DNA of 64,000 nucleotides, from assembly GCF_015169395.1 (NCBI RefSeq), contig NZ_CP063458.1, positions 7,027,954 to 7,091,953 of the forward strand, written 5' to 3'. Shown here one piece after another: positions 44,360 through 53,892 of this stretch; the first letter of the stretch is position 1, and the number at the start of each line of letters is the position of its first letter. The stretch is from Humisphaera borealis (GTDB taxonomy: Bacteria > Planctomycetota > Phycisphaerae > Tepidisphaerales > Tepidisphaeraceae). The position numbers and the translations under genes were made by a program. The notes beneath the pieces are model-generated. The model had not been told where the DNA came from. It worked only from the letters and a program-made list of their open reading frames with translations, and made no database searches.

Positions 44360-46552
44360 ATGTCACGCGACCTCACCAAGATCCGCAATATCGGTATTGC
44401 CGCCCACATCGACGCCGGTAAGACGACCACGTCCGAACGAATCCTGTATTACACGGGCCGCGTTCACAAGATCGGCGAAGTGCACGAAGGCACCGCCGTC
44501 ATGGACTTCGATCCCGAAGAACAGAAGCGCGGCATCACGATCAACAGCGCCGCGACGTTCTGCGAATGGAGCCGCGGCAACTGGGTCACCAAGACGCCGC
44601 CGACCGCGGACCAGCTGTACAACATCAACCTGATCGACACGCCGGGCCACGTCGACTTCACTGCCGAAGTCGAACGCTCCCTGCGCGTGCTCGACGGCGC
44701 TGTCGCTGTCTTCGACGGTAAGGAAGGCGTCGAAGCCCAGTCGGAAACCGTTTGGCGTCAGGCGACTAAGTACAATGTGCCCCGTATCTGTTTCGTCAAT
44801 AAGATGGACAAGGTCGGCGCGGACTATGAGTACTGCTACCAGACGATCCTGGATCGCCTGGGCGCTCCGGCGATCCCGGTCGTGGTCCCACTTGGCAAAG
44901 CCGACACCTTCCGCGGCGTCATCGACCTGATCAGCAAGATCGTCTATCAACCGGAAAAATACGGCGACGACAAGGACAAGGGCCAGACCGTCACGATGAA
45001 GTCGGTGGACAGCCTGGAAGGCGTTGACAAGGAAAACTACGAGCGATACCGCTCGATCATGCTCGAGAAGGTCGCCGAACTGGATGACGCCCTGGCCGAA
45101 AAGTACCTGGAAGACCCTGAATCACTGACGGAAAAGGAAATCCGCGCTGCTCTGCGAAAGGGCACGATCGATTTTAAGGCCCATCCGCTGTTCTGTGGAT
45201 CGGCTTACCAGTACGTCGGCGTGCAGCAGGTTCTGGACGGCGTCATCGACTTCCTGCCGGCGCCGACCGACATCTCGGAAGTCAAAGGCCACGACCTCAA
45301 GGACCATGAAAAGGAAATCGTCCGCAAGCTGGTGCCGGAAGAGCCGTTCTGCGGGCTGGCGTTCAAGATCGTCGACGACAAGTTCGGCACGCTGACCTAC
45401 GTTCGTGTGTACTCGGGCGTCCTCGAGCAGGGCACCCGCGTGCTGAACGCGAATAAGAACAGCAAGGAAAACATCAGCCGTATGTTCCAGATGTCGGCCA
45501 ACGACCGTATTCCGCGCGATCGCGCGGAAGCCGGTGACATCGTGGCCGTCATCGGCGTTCAGGAAGCCATGACCGGCGACACCCTGTGCGACCTCGACGA
45601 CCCGATCATCCTGGAACGCCCGACGTTCCCGGAACCGGTCATCAGCATGTCGATCGAGCCCAAGGCGGCCGCCGACAAGGACAAGCTCAGTCAGGCGCTG
45701 ACAAACCTGCGTCGCCAGGACCCGACGTTCCAGGCGAGCTACAACAAGGAAACCGGCGAGACCATCATCGCCGGCATGGGCGAGCTGCATCTTGAAATCA
45801 TCAAGCTACGTCTGACGCGCGACTACAAGGTCGAAGTCGTCGTCGGCAAGCCCAAGGTCAGCTACCGTGAGTGCATCACCGGCAAGGCCAAGGACATCCG
45901 CGGCGTTCACAAGAAGCAGTCGGGTGGTCGTGGTCAGTTCGGCGATTGCTGGATTAGCGTCGAGCCGTTCGACGGCAACGGCCCCGACGGCAAGCCGCTC
46001 GAAGCCGACGTGCTCAAGAAGCTCAAGTGGGAAGACGGCGTCGCGTTCGAGAACAAGATCGTCGGCGGCACGATTCCCAAGGAGTTCATCCCGTCGGTGG
46101 AATACGGGATCCGCACCACCTGCAAGACGGGTGTGCTCGCCGGCTTCCCGCTGATCAACCTCAAGGTCACGCTGACCGACGGCAGCTACCACGACGTCGA
46201 CTCGAGCCAGATCGCGTTCGAACTGGCCGGCCGACTGGCGATCATCGACGCGGCCAAGGCGGCGGGTCTCTCGCTGCTGGAGCCGATCATGAAGCTGGTC
46301 GTCACGACGCCGAAGGACTTCGTCGGTAACGTCACCGGCGACCTGAACCGCCGCCGCGGCCTGATCCTGGACAGCCAGGAGCGCGCCAACGCGGTCATGA
46401 TCGAAGCCGAAGTGCCGCTGAGCGAAATGTTCGGCTACACGACGGAACTGCGTTCGATGTCCACCGGTCGCGCCGCCGCGGCGATGGAGCCGTTGAAGTA
46501 CGCGGTCGTTCCGACCAACGTGAAGAACGCGATCCTGGAAGAGAACAAGTAG
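44360..46552 (+). CDS. fusA: Translation elongation factor G
   Basis: This 730-residue GTPase has all G motifs: 'AHIDAGKTTTSERILYYTGR', 'DPEEQKRGITINSAA', 'IDTPGHVDF' and 'NKMDKVGAD'. Domains II-V are complete to 'FGYTTELRSMSTGRAAAAME'. It moves tRNA and mRNA through the ribosome. Compared with typical EF-Gs of about 695-700 residues it has an insertion between 'FCEW' and 'LIDTPGH' containing 'RGNWVTKTPPTADQLYN'. ATG 44360 starts MSRDLTKIRN; the TTG at 44345 is upstream of the conserved start. It is not in a str operon here. Regular use of GAA and GAC codons and a strong terminator fit high expression. Confidence 0.96.
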   Translation: MSRDLTKIRNIGIAAHIDAGKTTTSERILYYTGRVHKIGEVHEGTAVMDFDPEEQKRGITINSAATFCEWSRGNWVTKTPPTADQLYNINLIDTPGHVDFTAEVERSLRVLDGAVAVFDGKEGVEAQSETVWRQATKYNVPRICFVNKMDKVGADYEYCYQTILDRLGAPAIPVVVPLGKADTFRGVIDLISKIVYQPEKYGDDKDKGQTVTMKSVDSLEGVDKENYERYRSIMLEKVAELDDALAEKYLEDPESLTEKEIRAALRKGTIDFKAHPLFCGSAYQYVGVQQVLDGVIDFLPAPTDISEVKGHDLKDHEKEIVRKLVPEEPFCGLAFKIVDDKFGTLTYVRVYSGVLEQGTRVLNANKNSKENISRMFQMSANDRIPRDRAEAGDIVAVIGVQEAMTGDTLCDLDDPIILERPTFPEPVISMSIEPKAAADKDKLSQALTNLRRQDPTFQASYNKETGETIIAGMGELHLEIIKLRLTRDYKVEVVVGKPKVSYRECITGKAKDIRGVHKKQSGGRGQFGDCWISVEPFDGNGPDGKPLEADVLKKLKWEDGVAFENKIVGGTIPKEFIPSVEYGIRTTCKTGVLAGFPLINLKVTLTDGSYHDVDSSQIAFELAGRLAIIDAAKAAGLSLLEPIMKLVVTTPKDFVGNVTGDLNRRRGLILDSQERANAVMIEAEVPLSEMFGYTTELRSMSTGRAAAAMEPLKYAVVPTNVKNAILEENK

Positions 46553-46590
46553 GGTCCGCCTTGGCGGACGCGAAAGCGGGATAGCACGAG

Positions 46591-46625
46591 AGAAGCTCGG
46601 TCGAAAGACCGGGCTTCTTTCTTTG
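46591..46625 (+). terminator. fusA terminator
   Basis: AGAAGCTCGGTC (46591-46602), loop GAAA, then 46607-46618 pairing along 12 positions with one G-T wobble. It is followed by a T-rich tail, 40 bases after the fusA stop. Confidence 0.88.
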
Positions 46626-46697
46626 TCGGAGCGACGATCCACGTTCGACTTCGACTTTCAACAATCCCGGCCAAACGCCGGCTGAGTCCGATTTCCC

Positions 46698-46726
46698 TTG
46701 ACCCAACCTCCTGCGTCGGTTGCACT
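46698..46726 (+). promoter_or_regulatory. Possible promoter of the adaptor gene
   Basis: TTGACC (46698-46703), 17 bases, TGCACT (46721-46726). The -10 box is weak. Confidence 0.4.
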
Positions 46727-46782
46727 AAGGTCGCGTTAGAACGCCGGCCCCGCTGGCGTCTGCACCTTCGGAGAAACATCGC

Positions 46783-48252
46783 ATGATCCGCAATCCCGTT
46801 CGAGTCGCGTTGTCGGCTGCCATCGCCGCAGCGCTGTTGGGTTCGTCTTGCCCGTCTTTCGCGCAGTCCGACCCCAAGGCCGCCGAGACCAAACCGGCTG
46901 AGGTCAAACCCGATGCCAAACCGGGCACGCCCGAGTTCGTCAAGGTCGTTAAAGGCGATCTGGCGTTGGAAGTGCGCGCCGAGGCCCCGTTTCAGCCGAT
47001 CGACCCGTTCGAGGTCAAGACCGATTTCAAGGCTTACACCGGTCCGCTGACCATCTCGACGATCGTGGAACAGGGAACGCTGGTCCGGAAAGATCAGTCG
47101 CTGATCACGTTCGACCGAACCTTCATCGACTGGGCGGTGCTGGGCGCGACGAACGAACTGGCTGCTGCCAAAGCCGCGCAGACCAAGGCCGAGATCGACG
47201 CCAGGCTCGCCGAGGAATCCGACAAGCTCACGCTCCGCCAGACGGAGGATGCGCTCAAGAATGTCGAGGCGGGTAAGAAGTGGTTCGAGGAAGTGGACGG
47301 CCCGCAGATGCTGCTGATGGCCGACCTGAACGTGAAGCAGGCGCAGAACTCGGTCGACGATCAGACTGATGAACTGGACCAACTCAAGAAGATGTACGCC
47401 GGCGAAGAGCTGACCACCGCGACCGCCGACATCGTCGTCCGCCGGGCCATCCGGTCACTGGAACAGGCGAAGGTCGTCCTGAAGATCCAGCAGGAACGGT
47501 CGGACAAGACCAAGACGTTCGACTATCCGGTGCAGCGGCAGCGGGTCCTGGATATCGTCGTCCAGGCCAAGTCGTCACTGGAAGCATTGAAGGCGACGCA
47601 GGCGCAAACTGCCGTCGCCCGGGCGGCGGGGCTACAGAATGCCCGAACGCTTGTCGAACAGGCTGAAAAGAAACTCGCCGACATCAAATCCGATTCGGCC
47701 CAGTTCCAGATCAAGTCGCCGGGCGATGGCGTGGTCGCCTACGGCGCGATGGTGGACGGCGTGCTGACCGGCGGCGACCCCAAGGCGTACCAGGTGGGCG
47801 ACAAGCTCGCCGCCGGGTCGGTGATCATGCGGGTGTATCAGCCGGGCAAGCTTCGGCTGTCGATCAACCTGCCCGAATCCCAGGCGTTCTGGGTTGAGAA
47901 GGGCGACAAGGCCCGCATCACGCCCGCGAGCCTGCCGCAGACCAGCTACACCGCCGAGACATCGTCGGTCGAGTTGCAGACCCGGGCCCAGGGCATGGGC
48001 TTCGTCACCACAATCGACCTGGAGAACGTAGACGCCCGCCTGATTCCGGGCATGAAGGCGACCGTGGTCATCGACGCAGGTAAGGTGAAGGACGCGTTGC
48101 TGCTCCCCCTGTCGTCGGTCGTGGGCGGCAAGGTGAAGGTGAAGCAGGCGAGCGACAAGATCGTCGAGAAGGCGGTCAAGGTCGGCAAGACCGACGGGAA
48201 GATGGTGCAGATCCTGTCGGGGCTGAGTGAAGGGGACGAAGTGGTGAAGTAA
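46783..48252 (+). CDS. HlyD/RND-type periplasmic adaptor, orphan
   Basis: This 489-residue protein has a signal peptide ending near 'PSFAQS' (residue 29). The adaptor layout is visible. A first biotinyl-lipoyl-like half has 'YTGPLTISTIVEQGTLVRKD'. A long coiled coil rich in Gln, Ala, Lys and Glu covers about 120-310. The second lipoyl half has 'FQIKSPGDGVVAYGAMVDGV'. A beta barrel follows ('LRLSINLPESQAFWVEKGD'), and a membrane-proximal part ends 'SGLSEGDEVVK'. Such proteins link an inner-membrane pump to the outer envelope. No ABC, RND or TolC gene lies beside it; a prenyltransferase-like toroid gene follows. The partner must be elsewhere in the genome. Confidence 0.85.
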   Translation: MIRNPVRVALSAAIAAALLGSSCPSFAQSDPKAAETKPAEVKPDAKPGTPEFVKVVKGDLALEVRAEAPFQPIDPFEVKTDFKAYTGPLTISTIVEQGTLVRKDQSLITFDRTFIDWAVLGATNELAAAKAAQTKAEIDARLAEESDKLTLRQTEDALKNVEAGKKWFEEVDGPQMLLMADLNVKQAQNSVDDQTDELDQLKKMYAGEELTTATADIVVRRAIRSLEQAKVVLKIQQERSDKTKTFDYPVQRQRVLDIVVQAKSSLEALKATQAQTAVARAAGLQNARTLVEQAEKKLADIKSDSAQFQIKSPGDGVVAYGAMVDGVLTGGDPKAYQVGDKLAAGSVIMRVYQPGKLRLSINLPESQAFWVEKGDKARITPASLPQTSYTAETSSVELQTRAQGMGFVTTIDLENVDARLIPGMKATVVIDAGKVKDALLLPLSSVVGGKVKVKQASDKIVEKAVKVGKTDGKMVQILSGLSEGDEVVK

Positions 48253-48262
48253 GGACGTCCCA

Positions 48263-48298
48263 CTTTTAGCGCCACCCCTTCGGGGATGGCGCTAAAAG
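48263..48298 (+). terminator. Hairpin after the adaptor gene
   Basis: CTTTTAGCGCCACCCC (48263-48278), loop TTCG, then 48283-48298 pairing at 15 of 16. T4 and A4 runs lie inside the stem ends. Confidence 0.7.
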
Positions 48299-48362
48299 AT
48301 GGAACTTGCGCGGGGATGAACGATGTGAGTTGATGACCTGTAATGCTGCGAAAGGTTGTTGG

Positions 48363-49526
48363 ATGCGCTGCCTGCTTTCCCTGCTCGCGATTCTCGCTCT
48401 ACCCGGCGCTCTGAGCGCCGGGCCGGCAACCCGAACCTCTGATCTCCCCACCACGCAGCCCGCGACTCAACCCGCCGAGCGTCGCAGCAGCATTGATGCT
48501 TCGATTCGCGACGGGGTGAAGTTCATCGTCGGTTCGCAGAACAAGGATGGCTCGTGGGGCACCGGCCGCGAGACGCGCGGGTTTGAAGTGATGGCGAGCG
48601 TGCCGGGGTCGCTCAAGTCGTTCCAGGTCGCGACAACCGCGCTATGCGTCATGGCGCTGCGCGAGGTGAACGCCGCCGGCGACTACCCCGGTGCCCGCGA
48701 AGCGCATCGCAAGGGGTTGGAGTTTCTGGTCAATAACGCCGACATCCGTCGCGACGACGGTGCGCTGCTCTACAACACCTGGGCGCACACCTATGGCCTG
48801 CAATGCCTGGCGATCGAGATGCGGCACAGCAACGATCCGCGGATCAAGAAGGCCGCCGAGCTGCACATCCGCCGTCTGAGCGGCTACGAGACCGTCATGG
48901 GCGGGTGGAACTATTACGACTTCGTCGCCCAGACGCAGACGCCGTCGATGGGGCCGACCAGTTTCGGCACGTCTGCTGCGCTGGTGGCGCTGTTCGAGGC
49001 GAAGGAGTCGGGCCTGGAGATCCCCAAGAACATGGTGGAAAAATCGGTCAAGCGACTGGCCGAGATGAAGCTGCCGAACAACGCGTTCCTCTACAGCGCC
49101 GACCTGAAGTACCGCCCGCGGATGGCGGCAAACCTGCCCAAGGGGTCGGTCGGTCGAACGCAGTCGGGTAACTACGCCCTGTGGATTTGGAACGCGGCCA
49201 ACCTCAACGCCAAGGCGGCCGGCGAGAGCCTTGAGTTCTTCATCAAGGACCACGATTACATCCAGATGGGCCAGAAGCGGCAGTACCCGCACGAAAGCTG
49301 GTATCAGACCGCGCCATATTATTATTACTTTGGCCACTACTACGCCGCCCGGCTGATTGAGAAAATGGGCCCCGAAGGCAAGAAGGCGTACGGTGCCAAA
49401 CTCGCCGACATCGGGATCCTTCCCTATCAGCTGAAGGACGGGTCCTGGTGGGACTTTGCGATGTGGGATTTCCACAAGCCCTACGGGACGGCGTTCGCGG
49501 TGATGACCTTGCTGCGGTGCGAATAA
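48363..49526 (+). CDS. Secreted terpene-cyclase-like toroid protein
   Basis: This 387-residue protein starts MRCLLSLLAILALPGALSAG (signal peptide; AAAGG seven bases upstream of ATG 48363). A Thr/Pro/Gln linker follows to about 42. The body is made of prenyltransferase/squalene-oxidase type helical repeats: 'FIVGSQNKDGSWGTGRETRG', 'VATTALCVMALREV', 'YETVMGGWNYYDF', and at the end 'LKDGSWWDFAMWDFHKP'. No DxDD or metal-site set of true cyclases is visible, so it is a toroid of binding or unknown role. The same fold occurs inside the 1235-residue protein at 2.3-6.0 kb. Confidence 0.78.
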   Translation: MRCLLSLLAILALPGALSAGPATRTSDLPTTQPATQPAERRSSIDASIRDGVKFIVGSQNKDGSWGTGRETRGFEVMASVPGSLKSFQVATTALCVMALREVNAAGDYPGAREAHRKGLEFLVNNADIRRDDGALLYNTWAHTYGLQCLAIEMRHSNDPRIKKAAELHIRRLSGYETVMGGWNYYDFVAQTQTPSMGPTSFGTSAALVALFEAKESGLEIPKNMVEKSVKRLAEMKLPNNAFLYSADLKYRPRMAANLPKGSVGRTQSGNYALWIWNAANLNAKAAGESLEFFIKDHDYIQMGQKRQYPHESWYQTAPYYYYFGHYYAARLIEKMGPEGKKAYGAKLADIGILPYQLKDGSWWDFAMWDFHKPYGTAFAVMTLLRCE

Positions 49527-49601
49527 ACGTCCGTCGGATCGCCGGCTGGCGACACCTCTCTTGAACCTGTGACTCGTGTTCGTCGACAACGGAGTTTTGC
49601 G

Positions 49602-52430
49602 ATGAGATCTCGATTTCGAATCGTGACGGGCGCTCTCGGTCTCTGCAGCGCGGCGATGGTGGGCGGATGCCAGATCGATGCCCCACCGGCCGCCACCAAC
49701 TCCGCCACCGGCAAGTCGGTCGCGCCGCTGGTCACCGGCCGATCGATCGATCCTTCGATCGCGCAGTCGTCTCAGAATGTCGGCAGTATGCCCGTCAATC
49801 TGGTCCTCAGTCCTGACGGCCAGTACGCGATCACGACCGGCGCCGGCAACAAGGAATACCTCTGCGCCACCCGTGTGAGCGACGGGAAGCAGACCGGGAA
49901 GATCGAATATCGAACCTCCGCCATCAGCAAGGCGAACGGGCTGTACTACGGGCTGGTTTTCGGCCCCGACGGGAAGATCTACGCCGCCCAGGGCGCAGCG
50001 GGCAAGGTGGACGTCGTCACGCTCAACGCCGATGGCTCGCTAAAGCGCGACCGGGAGATTGAAACCGGCAAGACCGACTTCCCGGCGGGCCTGGCGATCG
50101 ACGGCAAGGGCCGGCTCTACGTGACGCACAATGACCCGACGCACGGCAAGGGTGAAACGTTTGGCACGCCGGCGTCGGTTTCGGTGCACGATGCCGCGAC
50201 CGGTAAATCGCTCGGCCGATACACCTTCAAAGACGACCTGGGGCTGTCCAACTTCCCGTTGGCCGTCGCCGTCAACTCCGACGGCAGCCGCCTCTACGTC
50301 GCCAGCGAGCGCGACGACGCGGTGTACGTGCTTAACGCGTCAGACCCCGCGGACATCAAGCTGCATACGACACTGACAACCGGCACCCAGCCGATGGGCT
50401 TGCTGCTGAACAAGACGCAGAGCCGATTGTTCGTCGCCAATGCCCACAGCGACACGATCTCGGTCATCGACACCGCGGCGGACAAGGTGATCCACACGAT
50501 CCTGGTGCGACCGCAGGTGGCCAAGGATCTCGCCGGCGCGACGCCGCTGGGGTTGGCGCTCTCGCCGAGCGAGAAGTTCCTGTACGCCGCACTCGGCGAC
50601 ATGAACGCGATCGCCGTGATCGACATCGCCGATTCGGCCGGTCCGGAACTGGAAGGATACATTCCCGCCGGCTGGTATCCGACGGCGGTCGCGGTGGCCG
50701 GGCAGACGCTGCTGGTCACCAACGCCAAGGGAGACGCCGCCCGCATTCCGCACAACTTCTCCGGTGCCGGGAAGTCGGTCGGGTCGCCCCTGACACTCTA
50801 CGACGGCTCGCTCTGGCGGTTGCCCGTGCCGGGCAAGGCGGATCTCAAGAAACTGACCGAGACCTGCCTCGAGAACGCCCGCCTGACGCCGATGTACCTG
50901 AACAACCAGAACCCACTGAAAGCGATCTCGAAACAGGCGGGTGGCATTGAGCACGTCATCTACATCGTCAAGGAGAACCGGACGTACGACCATGTGCTCG
51001 GCGACCTGCCGCAGGGCAACGGCGACCCGGAGCGGTGTGTGTTCCCGCGCGCCGTCACGCCGAACCTTCACGCGCTCGCCGAGCGGTTCATCCTGCTCGA
51101 CAACTTCTACGATTCCGGCGAAGTCTCGGGCGACGGCTGGACCTGGAGCACCCAGGCCCACGCCAACCAGTACACCATCCGCAATGTGCCCTATCAGTAC
51201 AGCGGTCGCGGCAGGGTCTTCGATTACGAAGGCGACAACAACGGCTATCCCACCGGCGGATTCCCGGCCAAGGGACTGGACGGCAAACCCCTCTCCGACG
51301 ACCCGCGATTCAAGGATGGCGCCAAGCCCATCCGTGATGTCGCCGCCTCGCCCGGCGGGCACCTCTGGGACCTGGCACGAGCCAACAACCTGACCTACCG
51401 CAACTACGGCTTCTTCGTCGGCAGCGGCTCGAAGAAGGGGGACAAGGTCGTCATCCCCGACAACTACCCCAACAGCACCGGACTTCAGCCGGGCGGGCGC
51501 GATCTGGCGGGCGTCACCAACATCGACTTCCGCCGGTTCGACATGAACTACCCCGACAGCGACGCCCCCAGCCGATACGCCGCCGAGAAAAGCGATCCCT
51601 CGTACCTCTGGCCGACCAAGGCTTTCGGCCAGTCGGTCGCGCCCAGCCGGTTCAGCGAGTGGAAGCGCGAGTTCGACCTGATGCTCGCCAAAGACCCGAC
51701 AGGCGCGGCGGTGCCCAACCTGATGACCGTTCGGTTCTGCACCGACCACACCGCCGGTGCCAACCCCGGCCACCCGACACCCCGTTGCATGGTCGCCGAC
51801 AACGACTATGCCGTCGGCCAGCTCGTCGAGGCCGTCAGCAAGAGCCCGATCTGGAAGAAGTGCGCGATTGTCATCATCGAGGACGACGCGCAGAACGGAC
51901 CGGACCATGTCGACGCCCACCGGTCGATCTGTTTCGTCGTCAGTCCCTGGATGAAGCGGGCAGCCGTCGATCATTCGTTCCAGAACACGGTCAGCGCGAT
52001 CCGCACGATCGAGTGCCTGCTGGGCCTGCCGCCGATGTGCCAGTACGACGCGGCGAGTGGCGTAATCGGCGGATGGGACGATGCGCCGCGCAACGACGAG
52101 CCGTTCGTCGCGATCGCGCCGAGCCACGACATCATGAAGGAGCGGAACGGCAAGAAGAACACACCCAGTCCCATCAGCCCCGAACAGCCCGCCGCGCCGA
52201 AGCCGGCGACGCGTCCGGCCGGCGAGAAGGCCGAGGATCGCCCGCTGACCACGCAGGACGAGCTGGCAGCGGCATCGCTGGAGATGGACTTCAGTGTCGC
52301 CGACCGCGCCCCGGCCGACCTGCTGAACCGGGTGATCTGGAAAACGATCAAGGGCCTGGACGCCGAGATGCCCCCCACGCCGAAGGTGATCGCTGCCCAG
52401 GGGCAGAAGATCGACGACGATGACGACTGA
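49602..52430 (+). CDS. Lipoprotein with YVTN propeller and phosphoesterase domain
   Basis: This 942-residue protein has a lipobox in 'AMVGGC' (residue about 22). Residues about 40-390 form a YVTN-type seven-bladed propeller: 'MPVNLVLSPDGQYAITTGAG', 'SRLFVANAHSDTISVIDTAA'. Residues about 435-840 match the phosphoesterase family PF04185 (acid phosphatase/phospholipase C type): 'IEHVIYIVKENRTYDHVLGD', 'DGWTWSTQAHANQY' and 'AIVIIEDDAQNGPDHVDAHR' with metal-binding Asp and His. The last 100 residues are a Pro/Ala linker and helices. GGAG seven bases before ATG 49602 sets the start. Likely anchored in the envelope, it may release phosphate from extracellular organic esters. Confidence 0.85.
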   Translation: MRSRFRIVTGALGLCSAAMVGGCQIDAPPAATNSATGKSVAPLVTGRSIDPSIAQSSQNVGSMPVNLVLSPDGQYAITTGAGNKEYLCATRVSDGKQTGKIEYRTSAISKANGLYYGLVFGPDGKIYAAQGAAGKVDVVTLNADGSLKRDREIETGKTDFPAGLAIDGKGRLYVTHNDPTHGKGETFGTPASVSVHDAATGKSLGRYTFKDDLGLSNFPLAVAVNSDGSRLYVASERDDAVYVLNASDPADIKLHTTLTTGTQPMGLLLNKTQSRLFVANAHSDTISVIDTAADKVIHTILVRPQVAKDLAGATPLGLALSPSEKFLYAALGDMNAIAVIDIADSAGPELEGYIPAGWYPTAVAVAGQTLLVTNAKGDAARIPHNFSGAGKSVGSPLTLYDGSLWRLPVPGKADLKKLTETCLENARLTPMYLNNQNPLKAISKQAGGIEHVIYIVKENRTYDHVLGDLPQGNGDPERCVFPRAVTPNLHALAERFILLDNFYDSGEVSGDGWTWSTQAHANQYTIRNVPYQYSGRGRVFDYEGDNNGYPTGGFPAKGLDGKPLSDDPRFKDGAKPIRDVAASPGGHLWDLARANNLTYRNYGFFVGSGSKKGDKVVIPDNYPNSTGLQPGGRDLAGVTNIDFRRFDMNYPDSDAPSRYAAEKSDPSYLWPTKAFGQSVAPSRFSEWKREFDLMLAKDPTGAAVPNLMTVRFCTDHTAGANPGHPTPRCMVADNDYAVGQLVEAVSKSPIWKKCAIVIIEDDAQNGPDHVDAHRSICFVVSPWMKRAAVDHSFQNTVSAIRTIECLLGLPPMCQYDAASGVIGGWDDAPRNDEPFVAIAPSHDIMKERNGKKNTPSPISPEQPAAPKPATRPAGEKAEDRPLTTQDELAAASLEMDFSVADRAPADLLNRVIWKTIKGLDAEMPPTPKVIAAQGQKIDDDDD

Positions 52431-52442
52431 AACAGGCGGCCT

Positions 52443-53870
52443 TCAGAACAGCTGAAGAAGCGGCCGGCCGTCGTCGAGCAGGTTGTAGGGCCGCCCCTGC
52501 ATGTCGTAAGCGGTGAGGTCGTCAATCCCCATGGCGTGGTAGACGGTTTTGGTGACGTCTGCGGGGCTGATCGGCATCTCGGCGGGGTATTCGCCGTGGG
52601 CATCGGTACGGCCGTAGACCTGCCCGCCGCGCACACCGCCGCCGGCCATCAGCACGCTCATGCAGGCGGTCCAGTGATCGCGGCCCGCGCCGGATTTTCC
52701 GCCCGACCGCGGGTCGCCGATCTTCGGCTTGCGGCCCATCTCGCTCGTCACCAGTACGAGCGTGTCGTCGAGCAGCCCTTTTTGCGCGAGGTCTTCGATC
52801 AGCGCCGACAGGGCTCGATCGAACTCCCCCAGCAGATAGTCCTTCAGGCAGTTGAAGTTGTTGGCGTGGGTGTCCCAGCCGCCGGCGCTTTTGCACTTGC
52901 TGGCGATCGCTTCGTTTTCCTTCCAGAAGACGGTGACAAACGGCACGCCGGCTTCGACCAGTCGGCGGGCCATCAGCATGCTCGTGCCGTTGATCGTCTT
53001 GCCGTACCGCTCGCAGACCTCCGCCGGTTCGGAGGCAACATCAAATGCCCTGGTCGTGCTGCTGGACGAGAGAAGCGAGAAAGCCTTCTCGTGCTGAATG
53101 AGGTGATTGCGGACGGAAGCGTCGGTGTCGATACCGCGACGCAGGCCGTCGAGAGTGTTGAGCAGCGCCTGCCGATCGGTCATTCGGGCGGGCGTGATGG
53201 AGGCGTCGAGCGTCAGCGCCGGCGCGCTGAACTGCAGCGGGGTCTCCATGCTGCCCGAGAGATAGAACGGATCGTGCTCCATGCCCAGCCGGCCGGCGAA
53301 CTGGCCCGGCCGCGTGTAGGGCAGCTTGCTGGGCTTATGCGGCAGGGTGATGACCTTCGGAAGCTTCGGATGTGCCGGCCGCTTGCTGCCGACCACGCAC
53401 CCCATGTACGGCCAGTCGGTCGGATAAGGCCTGCGATCGTTGCCCTGCTGCTTGAAGGTCTCGTCCGGGGCGTGACCGGTGAGGTTGTAGTAGTAGCCGG
53501 CGTGATGGTCGCCGGTTGCCTGACCGCCGTCGGTAACACCGTTGACCACCGCCAGGTGATGCGCCTGTTTCGCCAGCAGCGGCAGGTGCTCACAGAGTTG
53601 GATTTCAGGTGCTGAGGTGCGGGTGGGATCGAACTCGCCGCGGTACTCGGCCGGCGCGTCTGGCTTCATGTCCCACATGTCGATGTGAGATGCGCCGCCA
53701 CAGAGAAAGAAAACGATGGTCGATTTGGCAGGCTTTTTACGCGCCGGCGACGGTGCCGCACCCGATGCACCCGATGCGGACGTTCCAAACCGCAGGCCGG
53801 CGAAGCCGACCGTTGACGCCGCGATGAATGCCCGGCGGCTCAGCTTGGCAGAGAACAGGGGAGCGGGCAT
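52443..53870 (-). CDS. DUF1501 family exported protein (second)
   Basis: This 475-residue protein has a twin-arginine-type signal 'LSRRAFIAASTVGFAG' (residues 10-25). Family blocks are 'FFLCGGASHIDMWDMKPDAP' (about 53-72), 'TSEMGRKPKIGD' (about 375) and 'GAGRDHWTACMSVLMAGGGV' (about 393-412). AGGAG seven bases before ATG 53870 sets the start. It follows an alpha/beta hydrolase gene after only 22 bases, so they form an operon. No PSCyt1/DUF1553 gene is adjacent. It is convergent with the phosphoesterase gene, 12 bases apart. Confidence 0.88.
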   Translation of the reverse strand: MPAPLFSAKLSRRAFIAASTVGFAGLRFGTSASGASGAAPSPARKKPAKSTIVFFLCGGASHIDMWDMKPDAPAEYRGEFDPTRTSAPEIQLCEHLPLLAKQAHHLAVVNGVTDGGQATGDHHAGYYYNLTGHAPDETFKQQGNDRRPYPTDWPYMGCVVGSKRPAHPKLPKVITLPHKPSKLPYTRPGQFAGRLGMEHDPFYLSGSMETPLQFSAPALTLDASITPARMTDRQALLNTLDGLRRGIDTDASVRNHLIQHEKAFSLLSSSSTTRAFDVASEPAEVCERYGKTINGTSMLMARRLVEAGVPFVTVFWKENEAIASKCKSAGGWDTHANNFNCLKDYLLGEFDRALSALIEDLAQKGLLDDTLVLVTSEMGRKPKIGDPRSGGKSGAGRDHWTACMSVLMAGGGVRGGQVYGRTDAHGEYPAEMPISPADVTKTVYHAMGIDDLTAYDMQGRPYNLLDDGRPLLQLF

Positions 53871-53892
53871 TCTGTGTCTCCTGACAGGGCGG

